Below are positions 20,795 through 28,877 of a DNA stretch of 28,877 nucleotides, in pieces. The notes beneath the pieces are model-generated. The model worked only from the letters and a program-made list of their open reading frames with translations. It did not search any database and had not been told where the DNA came from. Position numbers and translations under genes: made by a program. This stretch comes from Arachnopeziza araneosa (Eukaryota > Ascomycota > Leotiomycetes > Helotiales > Arachnopezizaceae), in NCBI GenBank assembly GCA_003988855.1, contig QYAI01000242.1, forward strand, positions 1 to 28,877. The letters are read 5' to 3'. The stretch's first letter is position 1, and every line of letters begins with the position of its first letter.

Positions 20795-20848
20795 CTACTA
20801 AGGCTGAACCTCAAATATCCTACCACCAACCCCTACTATGAAACAATA

Positions 20849-21754
20849 ATGGCAAAAACTCTGATTTTATCACAGGATCGACTCGTATCCAAATCTATAG
20901 AGTTTAAGTCTAAGAACACTACAACGAGCACGCTATCAGGTCTATGCTCAGAACATGGGGCAACCAAAGCTGATAAATATGCAACTCAAACGTTCAGATT
21001 CCCTAGATTCTCCGAAATTCCAAGAGAGATTCGAGATTTGATATGGGAAGCTACTCTTCCCGATGCTCGAATAATCGAAGCCTTTGCTAAAGGTCCATAC
21101 AATCATGGTGGCCTGGCTTATCGTCTTCCCCCTCTCGACTGTAAGCCTCATTTATTTGCATGTCAAAACTCACATCCGACAAGTGGCAAATGGCAGAAAG
21201 CTGGCCGAGAAGATTCACAAGATAAATATCTCAATCCAGCACTCTCAATATGCCGAGAATCTCGTGAATTAGCCTTGAGAAATTACGCCTGGTGTTTCTC
21301 CGGTAGATCGCTCCAAAAGACCAAGACAGGCGCTCATGGGATAGTGGGATGGTACCCTGCTGCAAACTATGGACCCCAGGATCTTGTTTCAGCCAAATAG
21401 AGACACAATCTACCTACGAGCTACAAAGATATTACCGCTCTGTGATATGGAACTCGCCATTATTTCAGCCTTCGCTGACGAGCTGGACTGCTCCAGTATC
21501 AAAACTGTAGCTATCGATGCCAAATTATTTCAAGATGTGGCTCTTTTCGTTGCATTATTCCAGGGCAACTACCAAAACCGACCACCGCTTTTAAACGGCC
21601 TGAAAGAGGTCTTGGTCATCGCAGAAAGGTGCAAGCCTACTAGAAGTCAGCAAGGGAAGCCTTCGAGGAAATTTTGAACATCGTACTTCTATCTGGAAGG
21701 CAATATTTGAAACCAATACAACAATCACGCCAGTTCCAACTTTTAGTTAGGTAG
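20849..21754 (+). pseudogene. 2EXR-domain protein gene with frameshifts
   Basis: The first open frame (20849-21400) shows the 2EXR pattern common in expanded leotiomycete and sordariomycete families: FPRFSEIPREIRDLIWEATL, then PDARIIEAF, and the second box ALSICRESRELALRNYAWCF. Similarity jumps one frame at about 21370 (DPRILFQPNRDTIYLRA) and again at about 21650 (AFEEILNIVLLSGRQYL), ending at TAG 21752-21754. Two shifts in a short distance point to decay. A 49-nt GT-AG interval from GTGGGATGG to TTTCAG just before CCAAATAGAGAC would also join the first two frames, but it lacks a branch site and would delete the conserved PRILF stretch. Function of 2EXR proteins is unknown. Confidence 0.65.
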
Positions 21755-22665
21755 ATGAGTCCATGTTTCCTGTTGAGGCTGGAGAGCAGTCACCGACATT
21801 TAATTTCAACATGTTCGTTAGAGATTTAGTACTTAGGGAACGAGATATTGATTAGGAGAAGCTAAATAGTAGAGCAGACGTTCCCAGTTATAAAAATATC
21901 TCTCACTCTTGGGATTATCTCGCCTCTCAAACTTTGTGGTTATTATATCCGCGTCCTAAAAATCTCTTCGTCTGATTTGATGGTTTCTCAATTTGCGCCT
22001 CGACTTCCGCTGGAACTACGCATGCAAGAAATGAGAATCAGTTTTTCTACAGTATCCTTGTTCGCTTTTGTTTTTATTCCTAACACTGGTTTTAATTCCT
22101 GCCGAGATGTTTCTTTCGTTCGGAATACTAAAAGCATGTACTATTCATGTCAAAGATTTCTCAGATCTTAGAACTAGCTCACCTCTCACAATATTTGGAT
22201 ATTCAGCATGTACTTGTCATTGAAATCAAAATTTCAAAAGCCTTAAATGGTGAATTCTTTCCTCTGAGACTAGTACCTCGAGTACCAGCAGCCGATCATT
22301 CATATACACTACACTGACAGGAGTAAGTGGTGCAACAGTTACACCTACTTCCTTTTATGCTTCATGCTATCAGATATACAATTCCTTTCTCCGCAGCACA
22401 TCAAGTTGGCATCTTTGGCTCGAATATCAACAAGTTGGAAATGTCCAGACACCGCCTCACGAGGAAAGCAAAATACTTGGGTACAATTGATACCATATAT
22501 ATTAAGAGATTTAACATTTTTTTTCGAAAGTCATTAAATTGTTAAAATATTCAAAATATTTCGGAAAGATATTTTAATTTACTAAAATTGTATCTAAAAC
22601 TTGCCAATAAAATACATCCTTTCCATCACTATATAAACAGCATGAATCCTTACAAACTAGCCTTG
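21755..22665. other. AT-rich gene-free stretch
   Basis: It could contain further decayed 3' sequence of the 2EXR gene up to about 21950 (short open pieces interrupted by TAG), but this is not firm. The rest is AT-rich, with no recognisable gene. Confidence 0.4.
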
Positions 22666-24420
22666 TTAGATTTCATCAGCCTCTGGGAAACGACTGAGTT
22701 CCACGTCCATACTACTCCGAGCAATAAAAATCGTGGCTAGCAACCCCAGACCTGCGATTCCTGTCAGAACCTCGAAGACGCCATCAGAACCATAAACATA
22801 AGCGCTGATAATCTTCTCTCGCATCACGGATCCCACTGGCATGGCCTGCAAGATCGATACGTAACCTGCTGCATCCGCAGCAATGGCAGTCGGAAGTCCT
22901 ACGCTCTTCAGTTTTGTGGCCATGAGATTCTGCAGCGTTGTTGCACCTATAGTGACTCCGAAGGCAAATCCCAAAGTCCGGAAGAACGTATACATAGAAG
23001 CCGCATATGCAACATCGTTTACTGTAGAGGCTGCTTGGGCTGCTACGAGTAATGCGTTGAACAAGATGCCGTGGCCTAGACCCACAACGCTGAGAATAGC
23101 CACCCATGCGACCGTATCTGTATGCTCATGAAGAAGGATGGCTACGCCGCTCGCGGTAATGGTAACTACCCAGCCAAGCCACAAAGCCCAGCGATACCGA
23201 CCGAGCTTTGATATGATAAAAGCCACGATCACGCTGGATGGCATGAGGGCTACAGACACGGGCAAAAGACCAAGACCATTCCTAACAGGAGAGAGGCCTT
23301 TTGCGGACTGCAGATAGACAGAAACGTAGTAGAGCTCACCATACATCTATAGAATTGTCAGTAAGTGAAATTCTACGCAAAGTTACGGAATTGGGGAGGA
23401 ATTAAAAGGAGATAGTGATCTTACGAGAATACCTTGAACCAATGTGGCACCATATACGGCCAATGATGACCTACTCTTCAAAGTTGACAGTCTTAAAAAT
23501 GGATTCTGAGTTCCATATCTTTCCCAAACTCCAGTTACAATGATACCAGCAAGACCAAAGGATAGAGGAACCAAAGTATGATAACTGTCCCAGGCAAATT
23601 GAACCCCGCCCCAAGAGATAGCAATCAAAAAACTCGTCAGACTTGAAATAAATAAGAACCCGCCAACAAAATCGAATGAATGAAGCTTTAGTTCGCCTCT
23701 TTGGAGGTCTAAGAATGCGAACAGCATTATACCTGAAATTGCGCAGAGCGGGAAGTTAATATAGAATACCCCCCTCCATCCAGTATGACCTGTATGCTCA
23801 ACAAACAGACCTCCGATCAGCGGCCCAAGAATAGTTCCTAGTGCAATTGACACTTGAATGATGGCAGCGTATCTAGGTCGTTGGCGCAGTGGCACTAGAT
23901 CACATAAAACAATCATCGACACGGGGATGAGTCCACCTCCTCCAATACCCTGGATCACACGACCAGCCAGTATAGTTGTTATATTCTGAGCTACTCCACC
24001 GACAATGGAGCCGATCAGGAACAAGAATAAGGAAGCCAACAGCACTCTCTTCCTACCAAATATATCAGAGAGCGAGGCGTTGATCGGTTGAAAGGCTGCA
24101 CAAGGGAGCAAGTAAGCGCTTCCTACCCAAAAGGTGCTTGTGGCATCGCCATGAAGTTCCTTGGCGATAACCTTTCAATCCAGAGATTAGGAAAAAGCTA
24201 TTACTTGTTGGGATTGGATAATACAACTTACCGGAAGTATAGGTACGAAGATAGTTGAATCCAATGAGACCATCAGACAGATGACAGATAAGCACAGCAA
24301 ACCTAGAATCTCTTTCCTACTTGCTACCCACTCTGGTGGTATGTCGTCAGCAACAAGTGTATCCTTGGACTCATTGTTTCCGATATTTTCTGGGATATTT
24401 TCGATATCGATTTCAGCCAT
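22666..24420 (-). CDS. MFS multidrug-type exporter, DHA2-like (14 helices)
   Basis: Three exons on the minus strand: 24232-24420, 23425-24171 and 22666-23346. The introns are 60 nt (GTAAGT...CTAAT...AAG) and 78 nt (GTAAGA...TAG). Total 1617 nt, 538 aa. Features in order are a short acidic cytosolic N-terminus, then helix 1 with LDSTIFVPILPVIAKEL, the DHA2-type start. The motif-A loop is SDIFGRKR (about 98-105), followed by GRVIQGIGGGGLIPVSMIV. The antiporter motif C is GTILGPLIGG (about 175-184), and the second half starts at MYGELYYVSVYLQSAKGLSP. Such pumps are proton-driven exporters of drugs, toxins or organic acids at the plasma membrane. It lies 511 bp downstream of the decarboxylase gene in the same orientation, so it may export that enzyme's product. 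A TATA-like TTTAAATAAA (24516-24525) lies about 97 bp before the start codon. Confidence 0.92.
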
Positions 24421-24931
24421 CGCAGTGATTACAACAGAGTATTATCTTTACAGAGAAGTTAAAATAAAATGTGTAGAAGCAGTGTAAATGTAATGATCAG
24501 TGAAAGGGAACCCCGTTTATTTAAAGATGAAGGATTGATAAACTAGTCGCTTTGAAATCTCAGCGCCTCAACTTTAAAACCTTACAATGGTGTACAAGTA
24601 CTTGTTGGGCCGGACTATGGAGTATTGAGTGCAAAGTACCTGGAATATAGGGCCTTTAGCTCTAAATTATCGATAACTTTCAAAGCCTGTAGATTTTCTT
24701 ATCTATCCCTGCTTGGATACTACTGTCGCTATTCTCTAGTCACCACGGCGATGGGTCACATCAAACCTTGACCTATCAAAGCAAATACTCCGATAGATTC
24801 TACGTTAATTGGCTGGAAGTAGAATTTGATCTTCTGCAAGTCTTGGAAATCATTTCTCCGATCAGAAGAGTATGTGGGACAAGAATTATTACTTTGGCTG
24901 TCTATAACGATCAGGTCGATCACCGGTATTT
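24421..24931. promoter_or_regulatory. MFS promoter / decarboxylase 3' flank
   Basis: It carries the TATA-like sequence of the exporter gene at 24516-24525. I found no gene. No long motif is clearly shared with the decarboxylase promoter. Confidence 0.4.
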
Positions 24932-26432
24932 TCACTCAAGAATGTTGACTGTCTCCTGACCCATCAGATCCTTCAGTGAGCTGACCACATCATTTACACT
25001 TTCCAAATTCAGCACAACGTTTTCGATCTCTCGCTGTCGAGCCTCACTGATGACATCTTTGGTAGAGGATCGCCATTTCTGCACGATTTCCTCATTGGAA
25101 AGAGCCGGATCCACTCCGCGAGGCGCTTTCACCATAGTCATCAGGATCTCTCCGCTGTTGAAGGTAACAGTAACACGTTGCGCCCAACTGTGATTGAAGT
25201 CTTCCGATGTCCGACACTCGACCTTGTTGATTACATCCCATAACTCATCCCGGTTGAGAAATCGAGATCCAAATCGAGATGGTAGAATCGCACCGTCAAC
25301 AAGCTGGAGTGCTAGTGCGTATGGAATGCTCATCTGGGCACCAATCACTTCCACAGGCCGCGAAGGAATCCATCCACCTTTCTTGTACGCTGCCCGTGCC
25401 ATCTCCACTCTGATCGAATGGATCTTCGTCAACTCTTTCATTCGTTCCGGGTGTTCCTCCTGCAGCTTTCGGATGCAATCCACTGTGCAATGGGAAACCG
25501 CGCATAAAGCATAAGGCTTCTCACGAATTCTCAAAACCTCCCATCGCTGACCCAACCCTTTACAGATCTCCTCAGGATTGAACCGGGGCTCGATCTCTGA
25601 TCCTTGAGTAAAAGTGTTGAGAAAGCCGCCGTATTCTCGATCAAAGATCTTCTTGATGCCGAGAAAGCCTTCACGAGCTAGATAAGTGGCCAATAGACCA
25701 CTGCGAGCCGCAAACCCGTGCTGCATCCGCTTGACCATGCTCTCAAACTGAGCGGACATCAGGCCGCATGCCTGAGTGCAAGCCATGCCCATTGAATCTT
25801 CTACAATATCCGCAGGAAGTTTTAGGAGCTTGCACACTGCGGCAGCTGCAGCTGCAGGGCCAAAGATAGCACCGGAATGCCAGCCGATGGTGAGCATTTG
25901 TGTGCCCCCGAGACTTAATCCAATTCGAGGACCAATCTCACATCCCACGATAGAAGCTAGGAGGAAGGAAGAGCCATCAATGGGGATTGCTTCTTGTTCT
26001 GAGGCGGCGAATACTACTGGGACGATGATAGAGCTGGTGTGGAGAGGTGCCTCAACGTGATAATCGTCCATGTCAAAGCCTTGGATAAAACTACTATTTA
26101 GGAGAGCGGCTGCCATTGGTCCGAGAGTCTATATATGGTTATCTTGAATGCGTCAAAATTAAAGATGATATAACACATACCTGATTCCAACCAAAGATGG
26201 TACATCTTCCTGGTGCTTCAATCTTGGTAATGGCATCTCTAGCTTTGACTGACCACGGCAATCGAGCTCCCACCAATGCGCATCCGATACCATCTAAAAT
26301 GAGGTGTTTTACTCGCATCTTGATTTCATCGGGAACAGCACTCAAGGTAAGGTCTTCGACCCATGTGGATAAGGTCTCGGTCACTGAAAGGGCCTCCGGT
26401 TGAGATTCTTCCTTGTGTATTCCATCGGCCAT
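24932..26432 (-). CDS. cadA: MmgE/PrpD family enzyme, probable cis-aconitate decarboxylase
   Basis: Two exons, 26181-26432 and 24932-26128, with a 52-nt GTATGT...TAG intron, give 482 aa (A. terreus CadA is about 490). By eye it follows CadA closely: LILDGIGCALVGARLPWS, then TLGPMAAALLNSSFIQG, DMDDYHVEAPLHTSSI and ACTQACGLMSAQFESMVKRM. MmgE/PrpD family members include 2-methylcitrate dehydratase and the decarboxylase that makes itaconate from cis-aconitate. Residues that line up with those reported for mammalian ACOD1 are present: Asp105/106, His114, His168 (GWHSG), Lys217 and probably His297 (VSH). The start is the ATG at 26432; the frame opens four codons earlier only with GTG. No mitochondrial leader is apparent. 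A TATA-like AATAAATAGG (26511-26520) lies about 80 bp upstream. The decarboxylase call rests on recalled family motifs; another MmgE/PrpD activity is possible. Confidence 0.8.
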
Positions 26433-27539
26433 TTCGTCTATCACTGAATGTATGTAATTGAATAGAGATTAACTGATGAAAGAGTTGAAATTCACAAAGG
26501 GGGGTCACGGCCTATTTATTCGAGATTTGCACGAGTTTTTATTACATTTCAGTTTTTCATTAACTTGAGAAAAGAAGCTCCCTATGGTTAGCACCATGAA
26601 GATAATTTGTGGGAAGGAGTTACATGCGTTTGAAGTCTATAATCTAAAAATGTAATCCTAATCGGACCGCCTGTCTTAATTGAAGGCATATCAGGCTTGG
26701 TGGCAGCTTCAACAGTTCGTGATGAAATCCGATGGGATCCTGCAGGGGCGCGAGAAATGAATCACAACTTGCGTTGGGAACTAGCAAATATGCAGTAAAT
26801 ATTTCCCCTGATTTTATTCCGGTTTTGGATAGTCCAGCGCAGTTTCAGCCACTTCTTTCAACAATAGAGCTTGGTTATTGGCCCGTCTATATCTAGGGTG
26901 TCTACCAGATCTACGGAGTATTCACTTCGCCGTAGTTGAACGCATATGATCTACGGTGTTGCCATATAATCTTTTACTAGCTTGTAGATCTGATTGATAC
27001 AGGGCGTGCCTGTTCGGAAAGTAGATCTGTCGGCTCACCGATGTGGTTGTTGGATGATCAAGTAAACAGAAATGTTACTATGGTACTCAAACTCCAGGTT
27101 TTGTACGGAGTATATTCATTCCTTTAACTGATTATATGTGGGCCGCCTAATTAGGTTAAGATCGATATATACCTGGCTCTGCTAGTTGCCCTGTGTGACC
27201 GAGGGGCTTTACTGGTGATACTGAGGTGGAGATAGGACGCAGCAACTTTCCGAATGGGCGGGCTTGGGTATGAGGATCAAGCGAGATCATCGTACACCTA
27301 GCCGTATTTGATACCATATTTAACATCGAGTGAGAAAGCCACAGCATTGCATACTGAAACATTCCGGAAAGTCTTTGAGAGGAATCTCTCTGCCTGTCGA
27401 ATTTTTTCACGGTTCATAAAATTTTTCTTAGTAAACAATTAGATAATAGAATCTAAACAATCGAATTTGATTTTCATATCAAAGAAAAAGGATCGGCGCA
27501 AGGTTCCTCCCGCTGTTGCTAAACTTTTAAAATCTTTTA
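26433..27539. promoter_or_regulatory. Upstream region of the decarboxylase gene
   Basis: No supported gene. It contains the TATA-like sequence at 26511-26520, three copies of CAGATCTAC in either orientation between 26906 and 27029 (separate entry), and two TACGGAGTA motifs (26912-26920 and 27104-27112) of a kind often seen in ascomycete promoters. The 84-codon open frame at 27156-27410 has no features. Confidence 0.45.
26906..27029. promoter_or_regulatory. Clustered CAGATCTAC motifs
   Basis: Exact 9-mers occur at 26906-26914 (+), 26984-26992 (-, as GTAGATCTG) and 27021-27029 (-), with a related TGATCTACGG at 26947-26956. They lie about 475-600 bp upstream of the decarboxylase start codon. 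They could be transcription-factor sites or remains of an old repeat. Confidence 0.4.
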
Positions 27540-28781
27540 CAGTAGAACCTGGATATATCGGACCGAGATATATCGGAATCCTGGATATTCCGGCCGAGAT
27601 TGCCCAACCCCCTTTTTTTTTTGGTGTGTATATCAGAATACCTCTTTATATCGTAACTCGGACTGGTTTTATGGCATTCCGATATAAATTTTAGCTCTTT
27701 TGTCTTTAATTTGATCGTTTTTAGCGTAGAATTTAAAACGCCAGCAACCAGATACCTAGTTCGACCCTCCTTCTATTCGACGGCCCAGAGGCTCCGCTAC
27801 GAACGCACAACGAAAGGCTCTACGTGACTAGTAAAGAGATGATTCATATAGCAAGCGTAAGCAAAAGAACGCTATTAATTAGCGAAATAAGCAGTATAAT
27901 AGAGTGTTTTTTTCTTCAACAATATCGAACTATTTAAGCTCGAAATATGCTTTTCTAGATGAACAAGAGATTCTTTCGAAACATACTATACAATTAGTTA
28001 GGCTTAAAGAACCAGAGTAGAAGAACTTAGAAGAAGCTCTTGCTCTTTGGCAGCGCAGATATAAGCAATACCCTGATTCTAGCTCTACAACTAGCGAACT
28101 TCTGCGATTAAAAGCAACAAAACTATAGCAAAAGCTTTCAGAGTATGCAAATAAACTAGTTTCAAGATAGTTAACGAGTAGCTTGAAGGCTTTAAGAAGC
28201 AGTACAACCTAAAAGAAAGACGCCGTGTGAGGGGTTGAACCCCTATTATTGCCAGGACTGTGCCCTGGCAGCCCCATTCCCGGCCAGACCACGAAAAGGG
28301 TCTGAGCCGAGGCCGTATGCGCGTCGTCCTGGCAACCCACTGCCCTGACAACGCGCTATGACTTAGGTCGGAGTATATTCGTAGGGCCTCCGAGTCATTC
28401 TATAGTTCTCTTCTTCAACAAATTCAATCACAGTTACCAAGGACCTATTCTGTCTGAGTCATCGAGTCTAGCCCGTTACACGCCGTCATAGTGAAGTAGC
28501 TTCTGCTTAAGTTAATAAGGATAGTAAGAAGACTATAGAGAATATTCGACGTGCTGCTGAAAAGTATAAGCCTGAAAACACGTATAATATAGACGAATTA
28601 TCTTATTATTAGAAGCTAAAGCCTGATCGCTTTCTTTCTTCTCTTGAGACTGCCGAAACGAAGAAGCAAAAGGTTCGAATTACTATTAACTTCTGTTGCA
28701 ACGCTTCTAGCTCTGAGAAGCTTTCTTGTTAGTATATCGAATCTGCAAAGCAGCCTTACTGCTTTCGCGCAGAGAATATAG
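27540..28781 (+). mobile_element. Pogo-superfamily (Fot1/Flipper/Tigger-like) DNA transposon, decayed and 3'-truncated
   Basis: The 5' end is CAGTAGAACCTGGATATATC preceded by TA (27538-27539), the typical pogo terminal repeat and TA target site. The transposase reads left to right with in-frame stops. A CENP-B/HTH part lies at about 28025-28225 (LEEALALWQRRYKQYPDSSS, later a SLKALRSS-type helix where the family has WLEGFKK). After an inserted LTR, the DDE start follows at 28481-28781 (ENTYNIDELSYY, then KLKPDRFLSSLETAE and KVRITINFCCNASSSEK). Many stops are TAG where the family has Trp, i.e. TGG changed to TAG, the C-to-T (CpA) change expected from RIP on the other strand. The element is cut at 28782 by another LTR, so its 3' end is not in view. 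It is not functional. Confidence 0.8.
28221..28485 (+). mobile_element. Solo LTR with 5-bp target-site duplication
   Basis: The LTR is 28226-28480 (255 bp), starting TGTGAGGGGTTGAACCCC and ending GCCCGTTACA. It is flanked by CGCCG at 28221-28225 and 28481-28485. The disrupted transposase frame continues exactly after the duplication (K-E-R-R then R-H-S-E-V), which confirms the boundaries. Internal short inverted repeats (for example AGGGGTTGAACCCCT and GCCAGGACTGTGCCCTGGC) are visible. No internal retrotransposon genes remain, so it is the product of LTR-LTR recombination. Confidence 0.85.
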
Positions 28782-28877
28782 TGTAGTGGGGTTCCAGGGT
28801 GCATGACATTTTTCCGTCATTTCGCTAGCGGGAGCACGTGCGTAGGACTCTCTATAAAGGAGGTTCTACAGAGCATC
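28782..28877 (+). mobile_element. LTR, 5' end (continues outside the window)
   Basis: It starts TGTAGTGGGG inside the pogo transposase frame and contains the TATA-like CTCTATAAAGGAGG. Its last 40 bases match positions 1-40 of the window at 38 of 40 positions. The candidate target duplication on the left is TATAG (28777-28781); its partner would lie beyond the window. Confidence 0.65.

Noticed and set aside
1..28877. Possibility that the block is a Starship giant transposon
   Set aside because: No DUF3435 tyrosine-recombinase captain gene is present; the terminal match is ordinary LTR sequence and the cargo includes core ribosome-biogenesis genes.

Overview
The window looks like nuclear DNA of a filamentous ascomycete. 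The genes carry several 44-78 nt GT-AG introns with CTAAC-type branch sites, are moderately AT-rich, and lie between repeats showing RIP-like C-to-T decay. The overall style would fit a leotiomycete (for example Botrytis/Sclerotinia relatives), but the species is inference and I cannot confirm it.

Layout. Positions 1-381 are the 3' part of an LTR; 382-1987 hold decayed repeats around a relic of a STAND/NB-ARC ATPase. A tRNA-Asp(GUC) gene follows at 1988-2132. It appears to carry both a normal 19-nt anticodon-loop intron and a 54-nt insert that looks like a spliceosomal intron. A run of T10 tracts lies just downstream. The central part is a conserved gene block: an alpha/beta hydrolase of the homoserine acetyltransferase family (2944-3990, -), UTP7 (4751-6503, -) and TSR1 (6766-9262, +) head to head, a membrane-anchored peptidyl-tRNA hydrolase PTH2 (9769-10501, +), and mitochondrial aspartate aminotransferase (12801-14345, -), whose 5' end needs a 3-nt and a 10-nt microexon. 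After a 2.6-kb gene-free stretch come a TRI12-type MFS transporter (16937-18985, +), a coiled-coil protein of unknown function (19655-20794, -) and a frameshifted 2EXR-type gene (20849-21754, +).

The right part holds two adjacent minus-strand genes: a DHA2-like MFS exporter (22666-24420) and a MmgE/PrpD enzyme closely resembling cis-aconitate decarboxylase (24932-26432). Together they look like a small itaconate-type production and export pair. From 27540 the sequence is a decayed pogo-type transposon. It is interrupted by a solo LTR with a perfect 5-bp target duplication and cut off at 28782 by the start of another LTR, the same family as the one at the left edge. The 28.8-kb gene block is thus bounded by same-orientation LTR copies.

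How the genes work together: UTP7 and TSR1 both act in small-subunit ribosome biogenesis and share a 262-bp divergent promoter. PTH2 and tRNA-Asp belong to translation. The decarboxylase and its MFS neighbour are the only pair that looks like a specialised metabolic cluster. All exon boundaries were placed by eye from splice motifs, reading frame and family conservation.
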